38,776 bases of DNA from a virus. A model generated the notes under the pieces. The model saw only the letters and a list, made by a program, of their open reading frames with translations, had not been told where the DNA came from and ran no database searches. Position 1 is the stretch's first letter, and each line of letters starts with the position of its first letter. Shown here in pieces: positions 30,232-38,156 of the stretch. A program made the translations under genes and the position numbers. The DNA is taken from IMG/VR virus record IMGVR_UViG_3300027792_000041, positions 1-38,776 of that record; one strand, given 5' to 3'.

Positions 30232-30633
30232 ATGGACAGGAAAATAAAAATCGTTGGTATCAACAACGATGAACCATTTGAAGTACCAAAAAGGAAACCG
30301 AAACACCGTATATTATTATACGAGAAGATGGCGGAACTGGCAAAACAAAACCCGGAGTTGTTCAAAAACCGTGAATACAGGATACAGATGGAATCCGCTT
30401 ACCTGGCACTATACATAATACAGGAGAAGTTCCCTAAAATAACAATAGACCACATACTGAACATATCAGATGACATGGAAGATTATGACAACATACTGAG
30501 GTTATCATGCATAGTATATGGGACGGATTATGATTCTCTAAAAAAGAACCTGTTACCAGCAAAAGAAAAAAATGCTGATGATGAACCAAATTTTCAGAAA
30601 CAGAACCCGAAGATTATTACACCCAACAACTAG
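30232..30633 (+). CDS. tail assembly chaperone, short product (gpG-like)
   Basis: The 133-residue soluble helical protein (MAELAKQNPELFKNREYRIQME..., FPKITIDHILNISDDMEDYDNILRLSC) immediately precedes the frameshift extension and the tape measure gene, the universal chaperone position. It contains the slippery heptamer A AAT TTT at 30588-30594, 13 codons before its stop. In phages the short product is made in excess and the -1 product in minority; both coat the tape measure during tail assembly. Confidence 0.8.
   Translation: MDRKIKIVGINNDEPFEVPKRKPKHRILLYEKMAELAKQNPELFKNREYRIQMESAYLALYIIQEKFPKITIDHILNISDDMEDYDNILRLSCIVYGTDYDSLKKNLLPAKEKNADDEPNFQKQNPKIITPNN
30588..30594 (+). other. programmed -1 frameshift site (A AAT TTT)
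   Basis: In the chaperone frame the codons read CCA AAT TTT CAG, so the heptamer A-AAT-TTT fits X-XXY-YYZ exactly. The -1 frame becomes open just before it (the last in-frame TGA is about three codons upstream) and stays open for 83 residues. This is the conserved gpG/gpGT arrangement. Confidence 0.85.
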
Positions 30634-30845
30634 ACGCCCTTAACAAACTGAGATATGATCTGGCTGCTGCGACAAACACGCCGTTGCAGTTCATTGATGA
30701 TTACACTGACGAGGATTTCATAGGGCTGAGGAATTTCATGATTGAGACATCACATAAAAGCAGCGGGATGCCGTTTCAGCGACAGCCTAGTAATGCTGAG
30801 ATTATGATAAAGAACAATATCGAGATGCAGAGGAAGAAGAAGTGA
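30594..30845 (+). CDS. -1 frameshift extension of the tail assembly chaperone (gpGT T part)
   Basis: After slippage the -1 frame reads SETEPEDYYTQQLDALNKL... to KNNIEMQRKKK and the TGA at 30843-30845, adding 83 residues for a 204-residue fusion. The segment is helical, acidic at the joint and basic at its end, like phage T extensions that bind the tape measure. There is no ribosome site or suitable start codon at its 5' end, which supports expression only by frameshifting. Confidence 0.82.
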   Translation, partial: SETEPEDYYTQQLDALNKLRYDLAAATNTPLQFIDDYTDEDFIGLRNFMIETSHKSSGMPFQRQPSNAEIMIKNNIEMQRKKK

Positions 30846-30858
30846 GAGGCTTATTTTT

Positions 30859-32853
30859 ATGGCTGATGAAGTACATAAGATAGATGTCGTGCTTGAAGCG
30901 ATTGACAAGGCTAGCGCACCGCTTAAACAGATTACCGGCGGGTTTAACATTCTTACCAAGCAGGGTCTGTTGGCTGGTGCAAGTTTTGCTATTGTCAACA
31001 AAGGTCTTGAGCTTGTGATGGATGCCCTGAATGGTTTTGTTGAGTACCTGCAGAAAGGTATTGAGATGAACCGTCAGTTTGAGCTTGAGATGGTACGTCT
31101 CACTAACAGTTTCACTAGTTTTGCTAACATGGGTGTCGATAGTCTCAAGGATAGTGTTAAGAGTTTCAGTGTGATGTTCGCCACAGACATTAACACAGTC
31201 ATACAGGGGTTAAGGGATTTCACAAGTGAGGGATACAGTGCCAGTGAATCAATTAGTATGCTATTCAAAGCTCAGCAACTCGCTAGTGCCACAGGTGAGA
31301 ACCTCGGTGATGTCACAAATACTATTACTACCGCTCTTGGGGTTTTCGGGTTGAGTAGTAAATCAACAGGTAATATAACTGAATGGCTCAATAAGATAAT
31401 GGGTATCACAGGTATGACTGCGGCAGATATCAACCGGATACTTGGTGGTGCTGCCGATGCCATAAATGATACAGGTATTAGTTATGCGGAGATGGGTGAT
31501 ATTCTTGTCGACCTTGATGAAAAAGAGTATAGTACAAAGACTATGCTCACGGAGATAAAAACACTTCTTGATGATTACCCGTCATCTATTGATGCTGTTG
31601 TTGGTAGTTTTGCTGAGCTAACGGGTGGTGTTGAGGATGTTGGTACTAAATTCGAGAAGATAACAGGGACAACCCAGTTCACAGCAGATATGCGTAAACA
31701 GCTTGCATCTATCAGCCAAATGGATTTAGCTGGTGGCATGGATGTAGATAAAATATTCGGTGAACAACGGGTTAAAGAAGCAAGAGAATATTTTAATTTA
31801 ATTAATAAAGATGGTATAACTACTCTTGAACAATTCAATAGTGAGATGGGGCAAACTGCTTTAAAAAGTAAAAATCCTGATTTTGGATGGATTGGTTTAG
31901 ATTCACAGTTAGTTCAACTTATTAGAAGTATGTATGCATATAATGATGCAATTGAGGAACAAAACCGTCTCACAGATGAAGCAAAAATAGAGGAACAAAA
32001 CACACGAGTAGCAACTTTGACACAAAACCTTGTCGACCTTGACAACAGCATGATTGCAAATATAAGTAATATAGACCAGTGGAACGCCGAGATAAACAAA
32101 GCTAAAGACATTCATCTTCTCAACGAAGACGTACGGTATATGAGCATGGGTCTTAAAGACGCCAGTTATGCTATGAAGATACATAACAGCGAGACACGCA
32201 ATCTGGTGGACAGCATACGAAATTATAGGGATGAGATAGAGGAGCTTAACCGTGCGAACCAAATGCTCACAATACAGGAGAATAAGAACAACATCGAATC
32301 CATGAAGATACAACTCAACGCTATGGACCACAGGGGTCGTATGACACGTAACGAAAAAAACAAACTCAAGGACATAGAAAGAGCTAACCTTGAGTTGCGT
32401 ATTAATTTAGCTGAGAATCAGAACGAGATAGATGAGAAAACCCTTGATTTGTCACCGCTTGAGGAACGTTTTGAACTCATGAGCATGTGGTACGATGAAG
32501 AGCTCTATCTGATAAAAAACACGTATGCGGAAGAAGTTGCTGCGTTGCAGAAAAAGATAGATGATGAAAGGGCGCTTTATAATCAGAGTCTGCGGGATAA
32601 AGCGGATTATATGTTAAAACTTAATTCTCTAACAGGTACATCAAACGTACCTGTTATTTATGGTCCTCCTGCTCCATCATCTGGTAGGATACCTCTCTCA
32701 GGGACGGCGAGTAGCAATAACGTGAATGCCAGCATCAAGGTGAATGCAACTATACATAACTACACAGATACAGAAGCCCTAGTAGAAAAAATATCACAGG
32801 GCATAGCAGGTGGTCTACTAGGCAATGTGACAAGCAAATATAGGATAGGATGA
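30859..32853 (+). CDS. tape measure protein
   Basis: The 664-residue protein has the usual features. A start with DKASAPLKQITGGFN is followed by a hydrophobic segment (GLLAGASFAIVNKGLELVMDAL) and the conserved TMP-like block (FELEMVRLTNSFTSFANMGVDSLKDSVKSFSVMFATDINTVIQGLRDFTSEG in pieces). A long coiled coil follows (about 370-570). The start lies after TGAGAGGCTTATTTTT. At 664 residues it predicts a tail of about 100 nm using the general 1.5 angstrom per residue rule. It is A/T-rich and unduplicated. Confidence 0.92.
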   Translation: MADEVHKIDVVLEAIDKASAPLKQITGGFNILTKQGLLAGASFAIVNKGLELVMDALNGFVEYLQKGIEMNRQFELEMVRLTNSFTSFANMGVDSLKDSVKSFSVMFATDINTVIQGLRDFTSEGYSASESISMLFKAQQLASATGENLGDVTNTITTALGVFGLSSKSTGNITEWLNKIMGITGMTAADINRILGGAADAINDTGISYAEMGDILVDLDEKEYSTKTMLTEIKTLLDDYPSSIDAVVGSFAELTGGVEDVGTKFEKITGTTQFTADMRKQLASISQMDLAGGMDVDKIFGEQRVKEAREYFNLINKDGITTLEQFNSEMGQTALKSKNPDFGWIGLDSQLVQLIRSMYAYNDAIEEQNRLTDEAKIEEQNTRVATLTQNLVDLDNSMIANISNIDQWNAEINKAKDIHLLNEDVRYMSMGLKDASYAMKIHNSETRNLVDSIRNYRDEIEELNRANQMLTIQENKNNIESMKIQLNAMDHRGRMTRNEKNKLKDIERANLELRINLAENQNEIDEKTLDLSPLEERFELMSMWYDEELYLIKNTYAEEVAALQKKIDDERALYNQSLRDKADYMLKLNSLTGTSNVPVIYGPPAPSSGRIPLSGTASSNNVNASIKVNATIHNYTDTEALVEKISQGIAGGLLGNVTSKYRIG

Positions 32854-32857
32854 TGAT

Positions 32858-33403
32858 ATGGGTATAACAAGGCAGTTTCAGACATACTACGCAATCTCAC
32901 TGGTGCATCATGTTGAAAGCTGGGGTGGTGTGGACTATAACGAGATATTATCCACAGATTACATGGATACCGACTTGATTTCAACTGTATCAACGGCTGC
33001 GAGTACACTCGATTTCATCTACCCATCTATCTATAAAAACAAATATTATCTGGATGGTATAGCCACAGGGCATTTCACACTTTATAACAATAATCATAGT
33101 ACATCCACTGCGACTGTGTCGAGTTATACCATCAGTCTGCTTAAGACCGAGGACGTACCTTTAGCCACTACGGTTCTTGGTAGTGTGACAGAGACATTAA
33201 GCTCAGATAACACCATACCGCCAGAAAATTATCTTACACTACCTATTTTCATGATACTTGACAAAGCACTTGTTGAGGCGGGGGAGAAACTGATATTACG
33301 TATAGAATATACCAGTACAGGTGGGGATATGTGTATAATGCACGATAACGACTCGACAGAAGAGGATACAATGATTGAACTCCCGTATTATCAAGGGGGA
33401 TAA
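32858..33403 (+). CDS. 181-aa tail or baseplate protein
   Basis: Beta-rich protein (FTLYNNNHSTSTATVSSYTISLL, EAGEKLILRIEYTSTGG) with an acidic end, located right after the tape measure gene. This is a position used for distal tail proteins. The style is that of a jelly-roll-like virion protein, but no family is recognised. Confidence 0.6.
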   Translation: MGITRQFQTYYAISLVHHVESWGGVDYNEILSTDYMDTDLISTVSTAASTLDFIYPSIYKNKYYLDGIATGHFTLYNNNHSTSTATVSSYTISLLKTEDVPLATTVLGSVTETLSSDNTIPPENYLTLPIFMILDKALVEAGEKLILRIEYTSTGGDMCIMHDNDSTEEDTMIELPYYQGG

Positions 33404-33412
33404 AGATAAAAC

Positions 33413-34747
33413 ATGAGTTTCACGATAAGCCAGTCACCAGAAGCAACCAATCTTTATCTATACCCGTCTGGTGATAGTAGTTGTAGTTTTACACCGGTTG
33501 GTGAAGCAGATAACTATGATTGTGTGGATGACATATGGTATACACCCAATGATGAAACTGATTATGTCGAGTCAACCTCAACTGATGCTGTGGAATATGA
33601 TTTATATGATGCAATAAATCATACGACTGAGACAGGCACTATCAACTATGTCAAGCTCATAAGCAGGGCTAAAAGCTACAATGCTGCTCAAAGTAGCAAT
33701 GGGACGTACATAAATTTCTGTTCAGTGGGGACATTGGAACTGAATGGTGTTAATGAAGCGCCTATCACATCTTCTTATCATGATTATTACTCTGTTTTTT
33801 ATACAAACCCGTCTAGTGTGACTTGGACTTGGAGTGATATAGATAATCTGAAGTTTGGTGTGAAATGCCAAGCACCGATGGTAACAGGCACATATTCAGA
33901 GCTGTTTTATCCAGATGATGACGGTGATGTGATAGAATGTACACCGTTCGGCGCTGCGGAGAACTGGGATTGTGTCGATGAAACAGGGGCGGGTGACGGC
34001 GACACGACATATGTTTACAGAGTCGGTGGGAACAGATATGATTTGTATACAATAAATGATTACAATGCTGTTTATTCCGGTGGTTCGATAAGTGAAGTGA
34101 AGGTTTATACTAGAGTCAGAAAAGTATTGAATAATGCGAATGTGGATATCTTTTTGAAGACAGGCGGTACGTTATATAACAGTGGAAATAAAGCAGTCAC
34201 TAGTACATCTTATTCACTAAAAAGCCATTCATGGGATCATAACCCTAAATCCGGTGTTACATGGACTTGGAACGATATAAACAATCTGCAGATAGGGATG
34301 CAACTAAAGGATAACAACATACATTGTACACAGTGTTTCTGTGAAGTGTTTTACACAGAACAAACGTCACCAGTCAGGATAACACAGGATTATGCTGTTG
34401 TGAACTACACACCAGCGACTAGTACAGTCACGCTCAACACACCAGAGACATTAAGCGTATCACATAGCAGAAATATAGAACGATACACTTTCCCAGATGG
34501 TGAATACGATGTATATGATAGTGGACGCAGTGGTAAAACCCTTAGTATAACCGGACAGGAGATTAGCAGCGCAACGACAAGCATGGATGCTTTGAAGACA
34601 ATGTGCCATTACGGGCAACAGGTCACAATCGCTGGTCTGCCCGACATCAACCTCAACACAGATTACATGATAAAGAATTTCAGTTTCAACCAGAACCCCG
34701 GTGAAATGAACCGTTACCACTGGTCTCTTGAACTAGAAGAGGTATAA
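33413..34747 (+). CDS. 444-aa tail protein with internal duplication and baseplate-type C-terminal domain
   Basis: Residues about 12-168 and 170-320 are an internal duplication: YPSGDSSCSFTPVGEADNYDCVDD with VTWTWSDIDNLKFGV against YPDDDGDVIECTPFGAAENWDCVDE with VTWTWNDINNLQIGM. The last 120 residues (SVSHSRNIERY ... TLSITGQEI ... LNTDYMIKNFSFNQNPGEMNRYHWSLELEEV) form a domain repeated as the whole next gene. The Trp-Thr-Trp motif and paired cysteines suggest a stabilised beta fold. Probably tail tip or baseplate protein; the carbohydrate-binding idea is speculative. Confidence 0.7.
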   Translation: MSFTISQSPEATNLYLYPSGDSSCSFTPVGEADNYDCVDDIWYTPNDETDYVESTSTDAVEYDLYDAINHTTETGTINYVKLISRAKSYNAAQSSNGTYINFCSVGTLELNGVNEAPITSSYHDYYSVFYTNPSSVTWTWSDIDNLKFGVKCQAPMVTGTYSELFYPDDDGDVIECTPFGAAENWDCVDETGAGDGDTTYVYRVGGNRYDLYTINDYNAVYSGGSISEVKVYTRVRKVLNNANVDIFLKTGGTLYNSGNKAVTSTSYSLKSHSWDHNPKSGVTWTWNDINNLQIGMQLKDNNIHCTQCFCEVFYTEQTSPVRITQDYAVVNYTPATSTVTLNTPETLSVSHSRNIERYTFPDGEYDVYDSGRSGKTLSITGQEISSATTSMDALKTMCHYGQQVTIAGLPDINLNTDYMIKNFSFNQNPGEMNRYHWSLELEEV

Positions 34748-35115
34748 TGTCAGACATAACTTTGACGGCGAGCAGCGCATCGGTATCATTGAACATGCCT
34801 ACAACATTTATTCACACTGTAACTAAGAACGTGGACAACATCGTCTTCAATGACGGCACAGATAAGCAGGTGGATATGGGTTATACCACTTTTACTCTGA
34901 CTATCAACGGCATGGAATACAGCAACGCTGATGATAAGATGCAGACAATAAACAACATAATGGACAACCAAGAAGAGATACTGGTATCAGGGTTCGATGA
35001 CACATCGTTGAACACATATTACCTCATAAATGATTTTAGTTTCACACGTGAAAGCGGCATGGTGGACAGATATAATTATAGTCTCACAATAGAAAGAATA
35101 AATGATGGGGTGTAA
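34747..35115 (+). CDS. 122-aa paralogue of the preceding protein's C-terminal domain
   Basis: It starts in a TAATG overlap. The product matches the C-terminal domain of its neighbour in order and spacing: SLNMPTTFIHTVTKNVDNIVF, FTLTINGMEY, LNTYYLINDFSFTRESGMVDRYNYSLTIERI. The two domains look like duplicated small baseplate modules, here standing alone. It probably assembles with the partner at the tail tip. Confidence 0.72.
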   Translation: MSDITLTASSASVSLNMPTTFIHTVTKNVDNIVFNDGTDKQVDMGYTTFTLTINGMEYSNADDKMQTINNIMDNQEEILVSGFDDTSLNTYYLINDFSFTRESGMVDRYNYSLTIERINDGV

Positions 35116-35118
35116 TCA

Positions 35119-35694
35119 ATGGCTGAATGGTATGAGACAAATCTAACACATCCTAAGATATATGATAAAAACAAAAAAAAATTTTTTTTTGATTTAGCAG
35201 GGTTATTCATAGCGTATAAGAACGGGGAACTCGGCGGGGAAGGCGGATATGGGACATTTAATCATGCGGAATTAAACAATCTTGGTTACTCGGCATCAGG
35301 TCACACGGGTTTTTCACCATCATCACATACACATACAGGTTATGCCCCTAGTGACCAGGGTGTGACAAACGGGAACAACCATGACCATAATGGCGGGGAT
35401 GGCTCACAGATAAATCATACCACTCTTTCAAACGTAGGTAATAATACACATGCGACTATCGACAGTCATCTGAGTGCTAGTGCGCCGCATAGTGGTCATG
35501 AGCAAACAGCAAACAAGAACACAGCTAACGGTTATGCACCGTTGGATTCCAACAGTAAAATACCAACGGTTAATCTCGGTGGAAGTGGTGCGGATAACAC
35601 AAAATATCTACGTGGTGACCAGACATGGCAGACTATAAGTGGCGGTAGCGGACTTAGTCATCCGCAGGTTTTAGCGAGGGGTTTAGGATGTTAA
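35119..35694 (+). CDS. tail fibre protein, His/Ser/Gly-rich
   Basis: The 191-residue protein has a globular N terminus (KKFFFDLAGLFIAYKNGEL). Fibre-type repeats follow (LNNLGYSASGHTGFSPSSHTHTGYAPS, TTLSNVGNNTHATIDSHLSASAPHSGHE), and GYAPLDSNSKIP leads to a YLRGDQTWQTI box seen in many tail fibres. The His-rich stretches resemble metal-binding collar repeats of trimeric fibres. The stop overlaps the next start by ATGTTAA. Confidence 0.85.
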   Translation: MAEWYETNLTHPKIYDKNKKKFFFDLAGLFIAYKNGELGGEGGYGTFNHAELNNLGYSASGHTGFSPSSHTHTGYAPSDQGVTNGNNHDHNGGDGSQINHTTLSNVGNNTHATIDSHLSASAPHSGHEQTANKNTANGYAPLDSNSKIPTVNLGGSGADNTKYLRGDQTWQTISGGSGLSHPQVLARGLGC

Positions 35695-36536
35695 TACTTA
35701 CAGAAACAACAGATAAGGTGCAAGTGGTCTTAGGCGGTACGGTGGCAACTAATCAACTTCAATGTATAAGCAGTTGGCGGGATATAACAACCACGGCATA
35801 CACACCAGGAAGAACAATTATTAATACGAACAATACAACAGATGTTGACTTTGTCGGCAGCCCTGCATCTAGTACACAACGTGTAGTTGATTTTCTCAGT
35901 ATCTACAATAAGGATACAGCGAATGCGACTGTGACAATAAAATTCGATGCTAACGGCACGGAATATATTTTATTTAAGACAACTATCTCATCAGGAGAAA
36001 AAATTGAGTACCAGGACGGACAAGGTTTCAGAGTGATTGCTAATAGCGGCGCAATCAAAAACTCGATAAATCAGGGGAACAATACTATAGGTACTAGTCT
36101 AACAGCTGTTGTTTTAGGTCAAGATGTAGTAAACAATAATGCTGTTGCGAATACAATGCAGGATGTCACCGGGTTGAGTTTCTCTGTAACGGCAAACCAC
36201 ACATATTATTTTCATTTCACTATATTCTATACAGCCGCAGCCACAACCACGGGTTCTCGGTGGAGTATCAACGGACCAGCTGGTGTTGCTACTTGGACGT
36301 CAGAGTATAGTCTGACTGGGACTACGACTACAAGGAACGCTAACGTTCTTACTTATGATCTTCCAGCTGCATGTAACGCCACAAGCGCAGCTGTGGATAA
36401 GAACCAGGCGGATATAATGGGAATAATAAAACCGACAGCAGACGGCACAGTCATAGCAAGATTCGCATCAGAGATATCAGCATCGGCGATAACAGCAAAA
36501 GCCGGTAGTGTAGTTTATTATCATCAGACTTTATGA
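35688..36536 (+). CDS. 282-aa distal fibre / receptor-binding candidate
   Basis: It starts inside the fibre gene's last codons and is beta-rich, with small-residue tracts (TTTAYTPGRTIINTNNTTD, TMQDVTGLSFSVTANHTYYFHFTIFY, YSLTGTTTTRNANVLTYDL). The FSVTANHTYYFHFTIFYTAA...TTGSRWSINGPA segment resembles C-terminal knob domains of phage fibres. Its place at the end of the tail module fits a receptor-binding protein. No chaperone gene is evident. Confidence 0.7.
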   Translation: MLILTETTDKVQVVLGGTVATNQLQCISSWRDITTTAYTPGRTIINTNNTTDVDFVGSPASSTQRVVDFLSIYNKDTANATVTIKFDANGTEYILFKTTISSGEKIEYQDGQGFRVIANSGAIKNSINQGNNTIGTSLTAVVLGQDVVNNNAVANTMQDVTGLSFSVTANHTYYFHFTIFYTAAATTTGSRWSINGPAGVATWTSEYSLTGTTTTRNANVLTYDLPAACNATSAAVDKNQADIMGIIKPTADGTVIARFASEISASAITAKAGSVVYYHQTL

Positions 36537-36567
36537 GATTAAATAATGTTGATAGGAGGGATAACAG

Positions 36568-36837
36568 ATAAATAACCTGAGAGCAGATAAGAACCATGAC
36601 AGGGCATCAGATGACCACGATGTGGCTAACGAGGATCATGACTCGTTGATAATCATCAGGACGCAAGTCGGACAGATAAAAGAGACAGTCGAACGATTAG
36701 ATAAACTACTTAACGGCAACGGCAAAGCAGGATTATGTGAAGTGATTACAAAACACAAAGTATATTTCACACTCATCGGCACAGCACTAATCATACTAGC
36801 AGGTGCTTTGATAGCAAAAATATGTGATAAGATTTAA
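36568..36837 (+). CDS. XhlA-like membrane protein (lysis/holin accessory), apparent ATA start
   Basis: The core (DSLIIIRTQVGQIKETVERLDKLLNG ... KVYFTLIGTALIILAGALIAKI) is an amphipathic helix followed by one membrane segment, the layout of XhlA/hemolysin-type proteins. The frame is open from 36565. GGAGGG at 36555-36560 is seven bases before an ATA at 36568, while the first standard start (GTG 36622) has no ribosome site. I give the longer form as candidate, with GTG 36622 as the alternative. Confidence 0.65.
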   Translation: MNNLRADKNHDRASDDHDVANEDHDSLIIIRTQVGQIKETVERLDKLLNGNGKAGLCEVITKHKVYFTLIGTALIILAGALIAKICDKI

Positions 36838-36853
36838 AATAGGAGGTAAAAAA

Positions 36854-37054
36854 ATGGGTAATATGGATTGGAAGATATGGGGAACGAAACTAGCAAAAGG
36901 GCTGGGTTTGACACTAGGCGCAACAGCATGTCTGTATGTCGCTGATTTCATCGTTGCAAACCCATTGCCACCTGAGTACACTTTTTATGGTGGGCTAGCA
37001 ATAATTATTTTGCAGCAGATCGGCAACTACGTGAAACACCAATATCTAGTATAG
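36854..37054 (+). CDS. 66-aa holin-like membrane protein
   Basis: The ATG at 36854 follows AGGAGGT (36841-36847), an ideal site. The product has two hydrophobic segments (LAKGLGLTLGATACLYVADFIV, and YGGLAIIILQQIGNYV), with a basic C terminus (KHQYLV). Size and position directly after an XhlA-like gene and before the late terminator fit a class II holin. No endolysin gene is found, as expected if the host lacks peptidoglycan or pseudomurein. Confidence 0.7.
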   Translation: MGNMDWKIWGTKLAKGLGLTLGATACLYVADFIVANPLPPEYTFYGGLAIIILQQIGNYVKHQYLV

Positions 37055-37065
37055 AAACTAAACAT

Positions 37066-37110
37066 CATGTAGGTTACTGTCTTTGATTACCTACATGCCT
37101 TCTTTTTTTT
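37066..37110 (+). terminator. late-operon terminator
   Basis: CATGTAGGT (37066-37074) pairs with ACCTACATG (37089-37097) around a 14-nt loop, followed by CCTTCTTTTTTTT. It ends the rightward late transcript 12 bases after the holin stop. Confidence 0.85.
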
Positions 37111-37351
37111 GTGTTTTCATGTTATTATCATATAAGTTAATAAGTTAATATGTTATGTTCACAAGGTTAAACATTTTTTAATGTTTTTGTTTTGAGTTGT
37201 GCCATATAGTTTTTGTTTATTTAATATTATATACTAGTTAGTTTGCATGACGTTTAACAGAAACTAGGCTAGAAACGATTATCTTTTTTTGTTCGTATAA
37301 GTACCCTTTTTTATTTGAATGTGTTTAAACACGGTTTACGGCAATCCTTTG
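37111..37351. other. dyad-rich non-coding zone between convergent transcripts
   Basis: I see no gene here. The stretch holds a hairpin AACATT-TTTT-AATGTT with T tract (37170-37188), the direct repeat AAGTTAAT-AAGTTAAT near 37135-37150, and an imperfect inverted repeat CTAG-T-TAGTTT / AAACTA-GG-CTAG (37234-37244 / 37261-37272). There is also a perfect palindrome GTGTTTAAACAC (37321-37332) and several T tracts. It could terminate both convergent transcripts. An origin of replication is possible but unproven. Confidence 0.5.
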
Positions 37352-37747
37352 TTATATTCTTCCGCTGCAGGTGGCGATCACATACTCGCCACAGGACTGC
37401 GAATGTTTTACACGTACGTCATCGAGATATATCTCCGCAATGATACAGGCATTATCGTTGACCTGTCCGCTGATATAAACAAAATCACCCTCACGCATAC
37501 CATATAGTTTGTATGTGAACGGCAAAGGTTCGTCCGTGTATTGACTTGTGCCCCCGTCCTGGTTTTCCATTGTTACATCAACGGTATGTCCTGGTGGTCC
37601 ATCTATCTTGTATGTCACCGTGTATGTCTTGAAATAATCATCCATGTATTCATAATCGTCTGTATCTGTGGATGTGCAACCAGATAGCATCATTGTTACT
37701 GTCAGCAGGATAATACAAAATATGGTTGTTTTTATTCTGTTTTTCAT
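37352..37747 (-). CDS. MmpS-like lipoprotein
   Basis: The 131-residue leftward product starts with a basic signal segment (KNRIKTTIFCIILLTVTMMLSGC) with lipobox LSGC at residues 20-23; after cleavage Cys23 would carry the lipid. An acidic linker follows. The mature domain then has the strand order of MmpS/DUF-type lipoproteins: VTYKIDGPPGHTVDVTMENQDGG, PLPFTYKLYGMREGDFVYISGQV, ACIIAEIYLDDVRVKHSQSCGEYVIATCSG. It lies apart from the structural genes with its own promoter, so it is likely expressed early or in a carrier state, perhaps altering the cell surface or blocking superinfection. Lipobox processing in archaea is established; its function here is inferred. Confidence 0.75.
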   Translation of the reverse strand: MKNRIKTTIFCIILLTVTMMLSGCTSTDTDDYEYMDDYFKTYTVTYKIDGPPGHTVDVTMENQDGGTSQYTDEPLPFTYKLYGMREGDFVYISGQVNDNACIIAEIYLDDVRVKHSQSCGEYVIATCSGRI

Positions 37748-37768
37748 GATACTTTATATTGCTGTTTG

Positions 37769-37782
37769 TATTATATAATTGT
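37769..37782 (-). promoter_or_regulatory. leftward TATA promoter of the lipoprotein gene
   Basis: Read leftward, AATTATATAATAC at 37769-37781 lies about 25-30 bp before the ATG at 37747, so the mRNA would be leaderless or nearly so. Confidence 0.5.
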
Positions 37783-37790
37783 TTTTAAAA

Positions 37791-37824
37791 ACATTTTTAT
37801 ATGAGCATTATATATTATGTAAAA
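37791..37824 (+). promoter_or_regulatory. promoter and operator of the winged-helix regulator gene
   Basis: Two TATA-like boxes (TTTTTATAT 37794-37802; TTATATATT 37808-37816) precede the regulator. TTATGTAAAA at 37815-37824 overlaps the second; its reverse complement TTTTACATAA is the core of the inverted repeats at 38488-38501. A repressor bound there would block the start site, consistent with autoregulation. Confidence 0.5.
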
Positions 37825-37877
37825 TGTAAACCCTAAAAAAAGCATCATAATTAAAATATGAGTGAGAGGATACGGCT

Positions 37878-38156
37878 TTGCGTCAAATGAAACGAGTTTG
37901 GGAATGGTCAGGTGCGCTTGATATAATCTTTTTATTAGACAAAATAGGTAGTGCAAACCTGACTACGATAATAAATGATCTTGATAAAAGCCCTCGTACG
38001 ATGATGGATACTCTGGATAAACTCATTGAAGCAGACATAATCAGTGAGACTATTAAGGAGTATAACGCCCGTATTTTTAGTCTCACAGGTAAAGGGAAAA
38101 GGGTTGCGCCGTGTGTCAAAGATTTTTTTTGTCTTTTAGCGGGTAACAAAAACTGA
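37878..38156 (+). CDS. winged helix-turn-helix transcription regulator
   Basis: The 92-residue protein has a compact winged-helix pattern: WSGALDIIFLLDKIGSANLTTIINDLDKSPRTMMDTLDKLIEADII (helices 1-3), then a wing (SETIKEYNARIFSLTGKGKRV). It resembles the MarR/HxlR-type small archaeal regulators. I take the TTG at 37878 because GAGAGGAT precedes it by about seven bases; the ATG at 37887 is the alternative. Single winged domain, no ligand domain. Sites matching TTTTACATAA occur at its own promoter and at the early control region, so it is the likely viral repressor or switch protein. Confidence 0.8.
   Translation: MRQMKRVWEWSGALDIIFLLDKIGSANLTTIINDLDKSPRTMMDTLDKLIEADIISETIKEYNARIFSLTGKGKRVAPCVKDFFCLLAGNKN

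Noticed and set aside
37858-37890. 10-codon leader frame before the winged-helix regulator
   Set aside because: No separate ribosome site and no secondary structure supports a leader-peptide mechanism.
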